Origin: UBA1189 sp964570685
GTDB lineage: Bacteria; Bacteroidota; Bacteroidia; Bacteroidales; Bacteroidaceae
DNA length: 64,000 bases
Direction of reading: 5' to 3'
Assembly (NCBI GenBank): GCA_964570685.1
Contig: CAZMZC010000005.1
Span: 19,915-83,914 of the forward strand
Shown: in pieces, positions 31,609-41,279 of the stretch
How positions within the stretch are numbered: the stretch's first letter is position 1
Layout: each line of letters opens with the position of its first letter
Translations under genes and position numbers: made by a program
Notes under the pieces: model-generated
Databases searched by the model: none
Seen by the model: the letters and a program-made list of their open reading frames with translations, nothing else
Told to the model about the DNA's origin: nothing

Positions 31609-32345
31609 TACCCTGCCTCGACGTGAAGGATGGCCGCACCGTCAAGGGCATCAACTTCGAAGGGCTGCGCGACGTGGGCGATGCCGTCGCTCTCGGCAGC
31701 AAGTATGCTCGTGAAGGAGCCGACGAACTCGTCTACCTCGACATCAGTGCCACACGCGAAGGGCGCAGTACCTTCACCCACCTCGTCAGCCGCATTGCCG
31801 AGGAGATAGACATCCCCTTTACCGTAGGAGGAGGCATCAGCACACTTGACGATGCAGCCCGCCTGCTCGATGCCGGTGCCGACAAGGTGAGCATCAACAG
31901 TGCCGCCATACGCAACCCTAACCTCATCGACGACATTGCCTCGAAGTATGGTTCACAGTTCGTGGTCATCGCCATCGACGCCAAGCTCATCGACGGTCGC
32001 TGGCTGGCCACTACACACGGAGGTAGCCGCCCCACGGACAAGGAACTCTTCGCTTGGGCACACGAGGCACAGGAACGAGGAGCAGGCGAACTGCTGTTCA
32101 CCTCGATGAACCACGACGGCACACGACAAGGCTATCCCTGCGACACCTTTGCCCGCCTGGCCCAGCACCTGCGCATACCCATCATCGCCTCGGGCGGAGC
32201 CGGCAGCATTGACGACATAGCCGATGTGCTCACCCACGGGCGGGCCGATGCAGCCCTCGCTGCCAGCATCTTCCACTACGGCGAAATACCTATCCCCGTG
32301 CTCAAGCAAGCGCTCAGCGAGCGGGATATAGCAGTGCGGAGATAA
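31590..32345 (+). CDS. hisF: Imidazole glycerol phosphate synthase, cyclase subunit
   Basis: A 251-aa barrel enzyme paired with HisH. It starts MVAKRIIPCLDVKDGRTVKG with the catalytic Asp in CLDVKDG; the second Asp is in SMNHDGTRQGYPCD. PFTVGGGIS and IASGGAGS are the phosphate loops. It starts within the last codons of hisA. One difference from many relatives is N in SMNHDGT where D or N is usual. Confidence 0.97.
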   Translation: MVAKRIIPCLDVKDGRTVKGINFEGLRDVGDAVALGSKYAREGADELVYLDISATREGRSTFTHLVSRIAEEIDIPFTVGGGISTLDDAARLLDAGADKVSINSAAIRNPNLIDDIASKYGSQFVVIAIDAKLIDGRWLATTHGGSRPTDKELFAWAHEAQERGAGELLFTSMNHDGTRQGYPCDTFARLAQHLRIPIIASGGAGSIDDIADVLTHGRADAALAASIFHYGEIPIPVLKQALSERDIAVRR

Positions 32346-32362
32346 AAAAGAGAATCATTGTA

Positions 32363-32402
32363 TTTTAGGATTTCCCAGGACTCCCCTAGGAGCTCCCAGA
32401 AA
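32363..32402. repeat. CCTAGG-rich dispersed repeat, copy 2
   Basis: TTTAGGATTTCCCAGGACTC continuing CCCTAGGAGCTCCCAGAAA, related to 10366-10402. Confidence 0.6.
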
Positions 32403-32424
32403 GTATAGATAAAACAGAGTTAAT

Positions 32425-33024
32425 ATGACCTACCAAGATTTCAACCTCAGCAAGACCGCCGACGGGCTCCTTCCCGTCATCATCCAGGATGCCGACAGCC
32501 TCAAGGTGCTGATGCTCGGCTACATGAACCAAGAAGCTTTCGAGAAGACACAGGCCGAAGGCCGCGTCACCTTCTATAGCCGCACACGCCAGGCTCTATG
32601 GACCAAGGGCGAGACGAGCGGCAACTACCTGCATGTGATGGAGATGTTTGCCGACTGCGATGGCGACACCCTACTCATCAAGGCCCGCCCCGACGGCCCC
32701 ACCTGCCACCGCGGCACCACAGCATGCTTCGACACCCGCGACAACGAAGGCTTCCTCGGCACCCTCGAGGCCTGCATCAAAGATCGCCACGCCAAGATGC
32801 CCGAAGGTTCCTACACCACCTACCTCTTCAACAGGGGCGTGAACAAGATAGCCCAGAAAGTGGGCGAAGAGGCTGTAGAGACCGTCATTGAAGCCATCGA
32901 CGGCAACCGCGAGCGCTACCTCTACGAAGCTGGCGACCTGCTCTACCACCTCCTCGTGCTCACCGAGCAGATGGGCTGCTCACTCTCCGACCTCGAAGAT
33001 GAACTGGCCAAACGTCATAAATAA
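32425..33024 (+). CDS. hisI: Bifunctional phosphoribosyl-AMP cyclohydrolase / phosphoribosyl-ATP pyrophosphatase
   Basis: A 199-aa HisIE fusion for steps two and three of the pathway. The HisI half has MLGYMNQEAFEKT, FYSRTRQALWTKGETSGN and the zinc ligands DCDGDTLL and GPTCHRG. The HisE half (from about residue 110) has NKIAQKVGEEAVETVIEA and EAGDLLYHLLVL, a MazG-like magnesium site. Last his gene here, 79 nt after hisF. Confidence 0.96.
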   Translation: MTYQDFNLSKTADGLLPVIIQDADSLKVLMLGYMNQEAFEKTQAEGRVTFYSRTRQALWTKGETSGNYLHVMEMFADCDGDTLLIKARPDGPTCHRGTTACFDTRDNEGFLGTLEACIKDRHAKMPEGSYTTYLFNRGVNKIAQKVGEEAVETVIEAIDGNRERYLYEAGDLLYHLLVLTEQMGCSLSDLEDELAKRHK

Positions 33025-33034
33025 AGAATAAGGT

Positions 33035-34402
33035 ATGGCAAAGGAAAAGACAGCATACGTATGCACCGAATGTGGCTACGACTCGGCCAAATGGATGGGA
33101 CGATGCCCGTCGTGCGGTACATGGAATTCGATGAAGGAACAGGTGATACGATCTGCTGCGAGTAACCGGCGTTCAGCACCAGGATTTACCTTCGAAAAGG
33201 TACGTCCACTAACACTATCCGAGATAGCCACAGGCGAAGAACCGCGTATCGACATGCACGACGAGGAACTCAATCGGGTGCTTGGTGGCGGACTGGTACC
33301 CGGCTCGCTTGTGCTATTGGGAGGCGAACCGGGCATTGGCAAGAGTACGCTGGTATTGCAGACCATACTGCGTATGCCCGAACAACGGGTGCTGTACGTA
33401 TCAGGCGAGGAGAGCGCACGCCAACTGAAATTGCGTGCCGACCGCATACCTCATAGCGACCCAAACTGTCTCATCGTGTGCGAGACCTCGTTGGAAAAAA
33501 TTTACGCTCACATCAAGGAGACACAGCCGAGCATTATTATCATTGACTCCATACAAACCATCAGCACAGAGACGGCTGAGTCATCGCCTGGAAGCATCGT
33601 TCAGATACGCGAGTGTGCCGCCTCGTTGCTCAAGTTTGTCAAAGAGAGTAACATCCCCGCCATACTTATAGGCCATATCAACAAGGAGGGCAGCATAGCA
33701 GGACCGAAGATTTTAGAGCATATCGTGGATTGTGTATTGCAATTTGAGGGCGACCAGCACTATATGTACCGCATACTGCGCGGCATCAAGAACCGCTTTG
33801 GCAGCACAGCCGAACTGGGCATCTACGAAATGCGAGGTGACGGACTGCGTCAGGTGAGCAATCCATCTGAGCTACTGCTAACCGACCGCCATGAGGGTAT
33901 GAGTGGCATCGCTATTGCCTCGGCCATCGAAGGCATACGCCCCTTCCTCATCGAGACGCAAGCACTCGTAAGTACAGCCGCCTACGGCACACCACAACGC
34001 TCGGCCACCGGGTTCGACCTACGAAGGATGAATATGCTGCTGGCGGTGTTGGAGAAACGTGTGGGATTCAAACTGGCGCAGAAGGACGTGTTCCTCAACA
34101 TCGCAGGTGGCCTGCGTGTGAACGACCCCGCCATAGACCTCAGCGTCATCAGTGCTATCCTATCAAGCAATATGGATACCGAGATAGAGCCTACCACATG
34201 TATGGCAGGTGAGGTGGGGCTTTCGGGAGAAATACGTCCCGTAAGCCGTATAGAGCAACGTATTGCCGAGGCCGAGAAACTGGGATTCAAGCAGATTATC
34301 ATTCCCAAACACAATATGCAAGGACTCGACACCCAACGCTTCGGCATAAAAATATACCCAGTGCGCAAGGTGGAAGAGGCATTCCGAATCTTATTCGGAT
34401 AA
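33035..34402 (+). CDS. radA: DNA repair protein RadA
   Basis: A 455-aa RecA-like branch-migration ATPase. The N-terminal zinc finger is CTECGYDSAKWMGRCPSCG, Walker A GGEPGIGKST, and the RadA-specific motif is KNRFG (IKNRFGSTAELG). The C-terminal Lon-type domain (VFLNIAGGLRVNDPAIDL, GEVGLSGEIRPV) is complete. It begins 10 nt after hisIE on the same strand, so it may be cotranscribed with the his operon. Confidence 0.97.
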   Translation: MAKEKTAYVCTECGYDSAKWMGRCPSCGTWNSMKEQVIRSAASNRRSAPGFTFEKVRPLTLSEIATGEEPRIDMHDEELNRVLGGGLVPGSLVLLGGEPGIGKSTLVLQTILRMPEQRVLYVSGEESARQLKLRADRIPHSDPNCLIVCETSLEKIYAHIKETQPSIIIIDSIQTISTETAESSPGSIVQIRECAASLLKFVKESNIPAILIGHINKEGSIAGPKILEHIVDCVLQFEGDQHYMYRILRGIKNRFGSTAELGIYEMRGDGLRQVSNPSELLLTDRHEGMSGIAIASAIEGIRPFLIETQALVSTAAYGTPQRSATGFDLRRMNMLLAVLEKRVGFKLAQKDVFLNIAGGLRVNDPAIDLSVISAILSSNMDTEIEPTTCMAGEVGLSGEIRPVSRIEQRIAEAEKLGFKQIIIPKHNMQGLDTQRFGIKIYPVRKVEEAFRILFG

Positions 34403-34428
34403 GATTTTCGCTATGCCTAAAGAAAATA

Positions 34429-34458
34429 AAAGAGGTAGCAACTGATTGCTACCTCTTT
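34429..34458. terminator. Terminator between convergent radA and araB
   Basis: AAAGAGGTAGCAA (34429-34441) pairs perfectly with TTGCTACCTCTTT (34446-34458), loop CTGA. The flanking A and T suit both directions. Confidence 0.85.
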
Positions 34459-34475
34459 CGTTAAATACAAAAATA

Positions 34476-36074
34476 TTACTTCTTTGCCTTTACGGCTGCA
34501 GCCTCAATGGGCAGGCATGCCTTGTAGTTCTCGATGTAAGCGTTGAAGCCTGCTACGTCTTCCTTGGTGGGAGCAATCTCCTCGCCGGTATTGCCGGCAA
34601 AGACAACTTCCTCGAGGTAGTCTTCGAGTGACATGCCCTTGTCGTTGTTCACCAGGTAAGAACCGAGCAGGGCCATACCCCAAGCACCGCCTTCGCCTGC
34701 TGTCTCCATCACAGAGATGGGTGAGTTGATGGCTGCTGCGAGGATACGCTGGCCTACGCCCTTGGTCTTGAACAGGCCGCCGTGGCCAGTGATGCGGTCG
34801 ACACGGATCTTCTCTTCATTGAAGAGGATGTCGTTGCCAATCTTGAGCACACCTACCGATGCATGCAGATGGGCACGCATGAAGTTGGCGAGGTTGAACT
34901 TGTCGCCGGCTGAGCGCACGAACATGGGACGACCCTCTTCCATACCGGTGATGGGTTCACCGGAGATGTAGTTGTAGGATATGAGGCCACCGCAGTCGGG
35001 GTTGCCGGTGAGGGCGTGGTTGTAGAGCTTGCCGTAGATCTCGTTCATGTCTACGGGGATGCCCATCAGCTCCTGGTACTCCTTGAAGAGGTTTACCCAT
35101 GCGTTGAGGTCGGAGGTACAGTTGTTGCAGTGTACCATGGCTACGAGGCTGCCGTCGGGGGTGGTGACCATGTCGATCATCTCGTAGGGCTTGGAGAGGT
35201 CTTTCTCCAATACAATCATAGAGAATGATGAGGTACCTGCCGATACGTTACCTGTGCGCTGCTTCACGGCGTTGGTGGCTACCATGCCGGTGCCTGCGTC
35301 GCCCTCGGGAGGACATACGGGGATGCCTGCCTTGAGCTTACCCGATACGTCGAGCTTCTTGGCGCCTTCGGGGGTGAGGAAACCTGCGTTCTCACCGGCG
35401 AGCAGTACCTTGGGAAGGATGTCGGTGAGCTTCCAGCTGAAGCCCTTGGGGGCTACGAGCTTGTCGAACTTCTCGACCATTTCGGCTGAGTAGTTCTTGG
35501 TGGCAGGGTCAACGGGAATCATACCTGAGGCATCGCCTACGCCGAGCACGCGCTCGCCAGTAACCTGCCAGTGTACATAGCCGGCAAGGGTGGTGAGGAA
35601 GTCGATGTCGCCCACGTGCTCCTCATTGTTGAGGATAGCCTGGTAGAGGTGCGAGATGCTCCAGCGCAAGGGAATGTTGTATACGAAGAGCTCAGACAGT
35701 GCTGCAGCGGCCTGACCGGTATTGGTATTGCGCCATGTGCGGAAGGGCACGAGGATCTTCTCGCTCTTGTCGAAAGCCATGTAGCCGTGCATCATGGCAC
35801 TGAAACCGATGGCTGCGAGGGTCTCGATCTCGGTGTCGTAGAGCTCGTTGACATTCTTGCGGAGGTCGGCATAGCAATCCTGCAAGCCATACCAGATAGC
35901 CTCTACGCTATAGGTCCAGAGTCCGTCGACCAACTGGTTTTCCCATGTGTGGTTACCCTGTGCGATGGGCTTGTTCTCCTGGTCGATAAGTACGGCCTTG
36001 ATACGGGTGGAACCGAACTCGATACCGAGGATGGCCTTGCCCGATTCGATGGTTTGTTTTGCTGTTAAACTCAT
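34476..36074 (-). CDS. araB: L-ribulokinase (FGGY family)
   Basis: A 532-aa sugar kinase. ILGIEFGSTRIKAVLID is the first phosphate loop of the actin-like ATPase fold, and the FGGY-type regions PPEGDAGTGMVATN, NVSAGTSSFSMI and RITGHGGLFKTKGVGQ are present. It is of the Bacteroidales araB type, resembling xylulokinases more than the E. coli enzyme. Its place after araA, with araD and an arabinose-type Nudix regulator, makes L-ribulose the likely substrate. I start at ATG 36074; the upstream open frame reads through a repeat. Confidence 0.88.
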   Translation of the reverse strand: MSLTAKQTIESGKAILGIEFGSTRIKAVLIDQENKPIAQGNHTWENQLVDGLWTYSVEAIWYGLQDCYADLRKNVNELYDTEIETLAAIGFSAMMHGYMAFDKSEKILVPFRTWRNTNTGQAAAALSELFVYNIPLRWSISHLYQAILNNEEHVGDIDFLTTLAGYVHWQVTGERVLGVGDASGMIPVDPATKNYSAEMVEKFDKLVAPKGFSWKLTDILPKVLLAGENAGFLTPEGAKKLDVSGKLKAGIPVCPPEGDAGTGMVATNAVKQRTGNVSAGTSSFSMIVLEKDLSKPYEMIDMVTTPDGSLVAMVHCNNCTSDLNAWVNLFKEYQELMGIPVDMNEIYGKLYNHALTGNPDCGGLISYNYISGEPITGMEEGRPMFVRSAGDKFNLANFMRAHLHASVGVLKIGNDILFNEEKIRVDRITGHGGLFKTKGVGQRILAAAINSPISVMETAGEGGAWGMALLGSYLVNNDKGMSLEDYLEEVVFAGNTGEEIAPTKEDVAGFNAYIENYKACLPIEAAAVKAKK

Positions 36075-36090
36075 AATAGTAAGTTTTATG

Positions 36091-36213
36091 AGACCCACCC
36101 TAACCCTCCCTGCAAGGGAGGGGACACGAGCATCGCGGAAGTCGTTACTCTCGACATACTCCACACGCGTTGCCAGACACCCCCTCCCTCACAGGGAGGG
36201 ATGGGGTGGGTCT
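36091..36213. repeat. GC-rich CCCTCCC/GGGAGGG dispersed repeat
   Basis: AGACCCACCC (36091) pairs with GGGTGGGTCT (36204). Inner CCCTCCCTGCAAGGGAGGGG is itself a hairpin. The middle part CATCGCGGAAGTCGTTACTC resembles the insert inside the VirE-like gene at 61827. Confidence 0.8.
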
Positions 36214-36223
36214 TTTGTTTATA

Positions 36224-37759
36224 TTATTTCAACGCCTTATTCAACATGTAGTACACCTCGTTGTTGCGGAGCTCCTGCTTGAAGCCGCTGATGGTGGTGT
36301 TCTTGTTGATCTTCACGTATTCGATACCAACGATCTCTGCGAAATCCTCCCAGTATTCCTCGTTGATATCGTAAGAGAAGGCACTGTGGTGGGTACCGCC
36401 AGCGAGGATCCATGCGCCGGCACCAATCTCGAAGGTGGGCTGGGGAATCCAGAGGGCAGATGCCACGGGAAGGTTGGGCATGGGCTTGGGCTCGATGCAC
36501 TCTACCTCCTGAGAGATGAGGCGGAAGCGGTTGCCTAGGTCTACGATGGTAGCCTTGATACCGTAACCGGTCTTAGAAGTGAACACGAGACGAGCGGTCT
36601 GCTGCTTGCGGATACCGATGCCAAGGAAGTGTACCTCGAGCTTAGGCTTCTCCTCAACGGCGATATCGGGACAGATCTCGAGCATGTGGCTCTGGAGGCA
36701 AGATGAACGGTCGCCAGCGAAGTTGAGGGTGTAGTCCTCGAGGAATGAGCAACCCTTAGGCATGCCGTGCTGGATAACCCAGAGTGTGCGGCAGAGGCAA
36801 GCGGTCTTCCAGTCGCCCTCGGCACCGAAACCGATACCCTCGGCCATGAGGCGCTGTGAGGCAAGACCTGGAATCTGGTCGAAACCAACGAAGTTGGGAG
36901 CATTGATGTCGGCATCGCCAAGGTCGTCGAAGTTGGTGGTGAAGGCAGTAGCACCCTCATCGGCCAATACGCGACGCAGGGCAATCTCGGCCTTGGCTGC
37001 GTTCTTCACCTTCTCCCAGTAAACTTCTTCACCGCTCTCGTCGATCTTGATTTCATAGAGGCTCTTGTACTCCTCTACCAAGGCGTCGGCCTCAGCGTCG
37101 GTTACCTTCTTGAGGTACTCCATGAGTGAAGATACGGGGTAGTAGTCTACGTGATAGCCCATGCGCTGCTCAAACTCTACGCGGTCGCCATCAGTAACGG
37201 CTACGTTGTTCATATTCATACCGAACATGAGGCAGCGTACGTTCTTGGCATCGGCAACACCGGCTGCTACGCGTGCCCATACGGCAATCTTCTCTTGTGC
37301 CTCGGGGCTCTTCCAATGACCGCAAACCACCTTGCGGGGAACGCGCATGCGAGTGCAGATGTGCCCGAACTCGATGTCGCCGTGGGCAGACTGGTTGAGG
37401 TTCATGAAGTCCATGTCGATGGTATCCCAAGGAATCTCGGCGTTGTACTGGGTGTGGAAGTGGAGGAGGGGCTTCTGCAGGGTTTGGAGAGCCTTGATCC
37501 ACATCTTGGCGGGTGAGAAGGTGTGCATCCATGTGATGATACCGATACACTTCTCATCGTTGTTGGCAGCCTTCATCACTGCCTCGGCTTCCTTGGAAGA
37601 GTTGGCTGTACCTTTGTATACTACCTTGATGGGGAGTTTGCCACTGTTGTTGAGGCCGTCCACCATTTCCTTTGAGTGTCCGTCAACGATTTTCACTGTT
37701 TCGCCACCATAAAGCAGCTGGGCACCTGTGACCCACCAGATTTCATAATTTTCAAACAT
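36224..37759 (-). CDS. araA: L-arabinose isomerase
   Basis: A 511-aa enzyme converting L-arabinose to L-ribulose. It has WWVTGAQLLYG at the start, WMHTFSPAKMWIKAL, HFHTQYNAEIPWDTID and the Mn2+-binding EGIGFGAEGDWKTA and the late GGTHHSAFSYD. Length is normal for the family. The downstream gene is araB, with a GC-rich repeat between. The 5' side has a GGAGAAT repeat, then araD. Confidence 0.96.
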   Translation of the reverse strand: MFENYEIWWVTGAQLLYGGETVKIVDGHSKEMVDGLNNSGKLPIKVVYKGTANSSKEAEAVMKAANNDEKCIGIITWMHTFSPAKMWIKALQTLQKPLLHFHTQYNAEIPWDTIDMDFMNLNQSAHGDIEFGHICTRMRVPRKVVCGHWKSPEAQEKIAVWARVAAGVADAKNVRCLMFGMNMNNVAVTDGDRVEFEQRMGYHVDYYPVSSLMEYLKKVTDAEADALVEEYKSLYEIKIDESGEEVYWEKVKNAAKAEIALRRVLADEGATAFTTNFDDLGDADINAPNFVGFDQIPGLASQRLMAEGIGFGAEGDWKTACLCRTLWVIQHGMPKGCSFLEDYTLNFAGDRSSCLQSHMLEICPDIAVEEKPKLEVHFLGIGIRKQQTARLVFTSKTGYGIKATIVDLGNRFRLISQEVECIEPKPMPNLPVASALWIPQPTFEIGAGAWILAGGTHHSAFSYDINEEYWEDFAEIVGIEYVKINKNTTISGFKQELRNNEVYYMLNKALK

Positions 37760-37773
37760 AGCTTTCGAATTTT

Positions 37774-37806
37774 AATGGATAATGGAGAATGGAGAATGGA
37801 GAATTA
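37774..37806. repeat. GGAGAAT short tandem repeat before araA
   Basis: AATGGATAATGGAGAATGGA continuing GAATGGAGAATTAAA, about three units, lies in the araA leader. Confidence 0.75.
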
Positions 37807-37866
37807 AACTTCGCATGACCGCATCCTCGCTTATCTCGGTTAATATTAGTTGGTTTGTTTAATTTA

Positions 37867-38568
37867 TTAATGTTGCTGTCCCTTCTGTCCATAGTAGGCA
37901 TTAGGACCATGCTTACGGTTGTAGTGCTTCTCGATGAGGAGCGGGTTCATCGTAGTGTCGGGGTTGAGTGTGAATGAGATGTAGGCCATCTTGGCGCACT
38001 GCTCCATCACTTTGGCGTTGTACACGGCGTTGGCAGGACTCGTGCCCCATGAGAAGGGACCGTGGTTCTTGACCAATACACCGGGGGTGTGATCGGGGTT
38101 GATGCCCTCGAAGCGCTTCACGATGACGTTGCCTGTCTCGAGCTCATACTCGCCCTCTACCTCGGCCTTGGTCATGTCGTCGGTGCAGGGGATGTCCTTG
38201 TAGAAGTAGTCGGCATGTGTGGTGCCGATGTTGGGGATATCCTTGCCGGCTTGTGCCCAAGCGGTAGCATAGGTGGAGTGTGTGTGTACTACACCCTGTA
38301 TATTGGGGAAGGCACGGTAGAGCACGAGGTGGGTAGGCGTGTCTGATGAGGGGTTGAGGTCGCCCTCTACTACCTCGCCTGTGTGAAGGTCTACCACTAC
38401 CATGTCTGAAGCCTTCATATCATCGTAACTCACACCGCTGGGCTTGATGACTACCAATCCCTTTTCGCGGTCGATACCTGATACGTTGCCCCATGTGAAG
38501 ATTACCAGACCCTGCTTTACAAGGTCGAGGTTGGCTTGAAATACCTTTTGTTTGAGTTCTTCTAACAT
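37867..38568 (-). CDS. araD: L-ribulose-5-phosphate 4-epimerase
   Basis: A 233-aa class II aldolase-fold epimerase that yields D-xylulose 5-phosphate. The metal ligands are in VVHTHSTYATAWAQ (HTH) and the later VLVKNHGPFSWG. TWGNVSGID and IKPSGVSYDDM form the phosphate pocket. The C-terminal HYNRKHGPNAYYGQ is the normal end. It lies between araR and araA in one leftward operon. Confidence 0.96.
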   Translation of the reverse strand: MLEELKQKVFQANLDLVKQGLVIFTWGNVSGIDREKGLVVIKPSGVSYDDMKASDMVVVDLHTGEVVEGDLNPSSDTPTHLVLYRAFPNIQGVVHTHSTYATAWAQAGKDIPNIGTTHADYFYKDIPCTDDMTKAEVEGEYELETGNVIVKRFEGINPDHTPGVLVKNHGPFSWGTSPANAVYNAKVMEQCAKMAYISFTLNPDTTMNPLLIEKHYNRKHGPNAYYGQKGQQH

Positions 38569-38588
38569 ATTGTTCTTTTTTAATATAT

Positions 38589-38602
38589 GTACGCGCGCGT
38601 AC
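38589..38602. promoter_or_regulatory. Perfect palindrome between araR and araD
   Basis: GTACGCGCGCGTAC lies in the 33-bp gap after the araR stop. It could be a regulator site or a mRNA processing hairpin. Confidence 0.45.
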
Positions 38603-39279
38603 TATATTTTAAACTTGAGTGATTTCTTGTAGTCGCTTTCGTTGAACTTATAGAGCGATGCTCCGCGCTTCGACGAGGTCTTGTCGATAAGCTTGGTCTT
38701 CTCTATATAGTCCATCTCGGCTACCCGTTTCCTGAAATTCCGCTTGTCCATGGGTTCGCCATTGATGGCTTCGTAGAGGCTCTGTAGCTGTGTGAGGGTG
38801 AAGAGCTCGGGCAGCAGGTTGAAGCCGATGGGCTTCATGGCGGCCTGGGTCTTCATCAGCAGTCGGGCCTTGTCTACCATCTGCTGGTGGTCGAAGAGCA
38901 GGTTGGGCACTTCGTCTATCTTTACCCAATAGGCGTTGTGCTCCTCTACCAGCTGGCGGTCGTAGTTGTTGATGTTGATGAGGGCATAGTAGGCTGTAGA
39001 GATAACACGCTCACCGGGGTCGCGGTCGACCTCGCCGAACGAGCCTACCTGCTCCATATATACATCGGTGAGACCAGTGAGCTCGGCAAGCACGCGCTTG
39101 GCGGCGTTGTCCATGCTCTCACCCTCCTGTACGAATCCGCCCATCAGCGACCACTCGCCCTTGCCAGGCTCGAACTTTCGTTTCAGCAGGAGGAGGCTGA
39201 GCTCTCCTCCGCTGAATCCGAAAATGATACAGTCTACTGCGTGGTAAAACCTTGGATGTCGGGAATAGTACTCTTGCAT
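38602..39279 (-). CDS. araR: AraR-like arabinose regulator (Nudix domain plus winged helix)
   Basis: A 225-aa regulator. The N-terminal Nudix fold keeps the GxxxxxExxxxxA frame as GGFVQEGESMDNAAKRVLAE, but the catalytic REUXEE residues are altered, as expected for a sensor rather than a hydrolase. The C-terminal half has FTLTQLQSLYEAINGEP and RNFRKRVAEMDYI, a winged helix. Nudix regulators of this kind (the NrtR family, e.g. AraR of Bacteroides thetaiotaomicron) repress arabinose genes and release DNA on binding L-arabinose. Location inside the ara operon supports this. Confidence 0.9.
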   Translation of the reverse strand: MQEYYSRHPRFYHAVDCIIFGFSGGELSLLLLKRKFEPGKGEWSLMGGFVQEGESMDNAAKRVLAELTGLTDVYMEQVGSFGEVDRDPGERVISTAYYALININNYDRQLVEEHNAYWVKIDEVPNLLFDHQQMVDKARLLMKTQAAMKPIGFNLLPELFTLTQLQSLYEAINGEPMDKRNFRKRVAEMDYIEKTKLIDKTSSKRGASLYKFNESDYKKSLKFKI

Positions 39280-39296
39280 TACTGTCTATTCTTTTT

Positions 39297-41246
39297 TTAC
39301 CAGAGCAATACGTAAAGGATTACAGTGATAACACAGATGCCGAGTGCTCCCCAACCATAGCCCTTAGAGGTCTTGAAGAGGTCGAGGTCGATAGGCAAGC
39401 CCTTCGGATCGCGCTTCTTGTCGCGTGAGTTGCTGTAGAGCCATACACCGGCTTCACCTACCAATACGCCGAAGAAGAAGAAGGCTTGGAAACCGATGTC
39501 GTTGAGGTAAGCGATGAAGTGGTTCTCGGGAGTAGCTGTCTCGGGAAGCAGAGCACCCCAGATAACTACTACAGCAGCAGCGAGGATGAAGAACAGACCG
39601 ATGCCACCGAGAATCTTACCCCACTTGAGCATCTTCTTCTGATCAGTTGCAGAGGGCAACTCGCAAGCCACAGCGTGGTTGTCGGTGTAAGAGATGAAGA
39701 CGAAGAGGAAGAAACCGATGATGAATACATAGCCTGCACGGAGCTGGAAGGCCACATCGGGGATGATGAACTTGAAGAGTACGCCGAGGAGGATAGTCAC
39801 GATAGCTGTCCATACGGCAGCACGTGAGCTGGCACGCTTCCACAACAGACCGAGACCGAACACGAGGATGATACCCGGATAGATGAAGCCTGAGTACTCC
39901 TGGATGTATTGGAACGCCTGGTCGAGACCGCCGAGCAAAGGCTTAACGGCTACAGCAGCGATGATGAGCGCTACGAGTGAAATCAAACGACCTACGTTTA
40001 CGAGCAGCTTGTCACCGGCGTTCTTGTTGATGTACTTCTTATAGATGTCCATCGTGAAGAGGGTAGAGGTACTGTTGAGCATTGAAGCCAGTGAAGAGAT
40101 GATGGCTGCGGTAAGGGCAGCGAATGAGAGACCCTTGACACCTGTCGGGGTGAAGTTACGTACCAACCAGGGATAAGCGTCATCGGCTACGTTGATGCTA
40201 CCCTGCAAGCCAGTGAATGCTTCGGGATGGATTGAGATATAGTATGCGCAGATACCGGGCAATACCACGATGAAGGGGATGAGGATCTTAAGGAAGCCTG
40301 CAAAGATGAGACCCTTCTGAGCCTCGTCGATGCTCTTAGCTGCCAAACCCTTCTGGATAATGTACTGGTTGAAACCCCAGTAGCCCAAGTTGGTGAGCCA
40401 TACACCACCGATAAGAGCTACCAAGCCCGGAACGTTGGCAAATGCCTCGGGATTGTGTGACTCCTGTACGATGAGATGGAAGTGCGAGTCGTTGATGTGG
40501 TCGCCTGTCGTGAGGTCGGTATACAAGTTGCTGATACCGGCAATGAAGCCGTCGCCACCACCTACTGCTGTGATTGCGTAGTAGGCAGTGATAAGACCAC
40601 CACCCACGAGGAATACTACCTGGAATACGTCGGTCCATGCTACAGAGGCCAAACCACCATAGATAGAGTATATACCGGCGATGAGGAACAACAGGATGAT
40701 GATAATCATACGCAGAGAAACCTCCATGCCGAGGAACGATACGGCCAAGCCGTTCAGGCCGAGAATCTGCTCAATAGCCAAGGCACCGAGCCATGCTACA
40801 GAGGTGAGGTTTACGAATACGTAGAGGATAAGCCAGAAGATAGAGAAGGCCAGACCTACACCGTCGTTGTAACGCTCGCGGAGGAACTGGGGAATGGTAA
40901 AGATCTTGCGCTTCAGCATGATAGGCAAGAGAAACTTACCTACGATAATCAATGTCACGGCTGCCATAATCTCATAGGCTGCGGTAGCAATACCATCACG
41001 ATAACCGGTACCTGACATACCGATAAACTGCTCGGCAGAGATGTTGGCGGCGATGAGCGAAGCACCTACAGCCCACCATGTCAGTGTGTTACCTGCCAAG
41101 AAGTAGTCATTGGCACTCTTTTCTTCTCCCTTCTTGTTACGTCCCAGAAACAGGCCAAGCGCAACAAGAGCCACAAGGTATACAAGCAGGATGACGAAGT
41201 CCACGGTCTTGAATCCCGATTGGCTGATTGCATCTAAAATGTTCAT
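39297..41246 (-). CDS. Sodium/sugar symporter (SSS family), probable L-arabinose uptake
   Basis: A 649-aa inner-membrane protein with about 14 helices. SSS-family signatures are present: DYFLAGNTLTWWAVGASLIA, NISAEQFIGMSGTGY and ALTAAIISSLASMLNSTSTLFTMDIY. It sits 17 nt before araR, which makes L-arabinose the likely cargo, although galactose or glucose cannot be excluded from sequence. It is in the same leftward operon. Confidence 0.9.
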   Translation of the reverse strand: MNILDAISQSGFKTVDFVILLVYLVALVALGLFLGRNKKGEEKSANDYFLAGNTLTWWAVGASLIAANISAEQFIGMSGTGYRDGIATAAYEIMAAVTLIIVGKFLLPIMLKRKIFTIPQFLRERYNDGVGLAFSIFWLILYVFVNLTSVAWLGALAIEQILGLNGLAVSFLGMEVSLRMIIIILLFLIAGIYSIYGGLASVAWTDVFQVVFLVGGGLITAYYAITAVGGGDGFIAGISNLYTDLTTGDHINDSHFHLIVQESHNPEAFANVPGLVALIGGVWLTNLGYWGFNQYIIQKGLAAKSIDEAQKGLIFAGFLKILIPFIVVLPGICAYYISIHPEAFTGLQGSINVADDAYPWLVRNFTPTGVKGLSFAALTAAIISSLASMLNSTSTLFTMDIYKKYINKNAGDKLLVNVGRLISLVALIIAAVAVKPLLGGLDQAFQYIQEYSGFIYPGIILVFGLGLLWKRASSRAAVWTAIVTILLGVLFKFIIPDVAFQLRAGYVFIIGFFLFVFISYTDNHAVACELPSATDQKKMLKWGKILGGIGLFFILAAAVVVIWGALLPETATPENHFIAYLNDIGFQAFFFFGVLVGEAGVWLYSNSRDKKRDPKGLPIDLDLFKTSKGYGWGALGICVITVILYVLLW

Positions 41247-41279
41247 GTCTTTTTTGTTTTATGATTAGTAATAGTTCTG

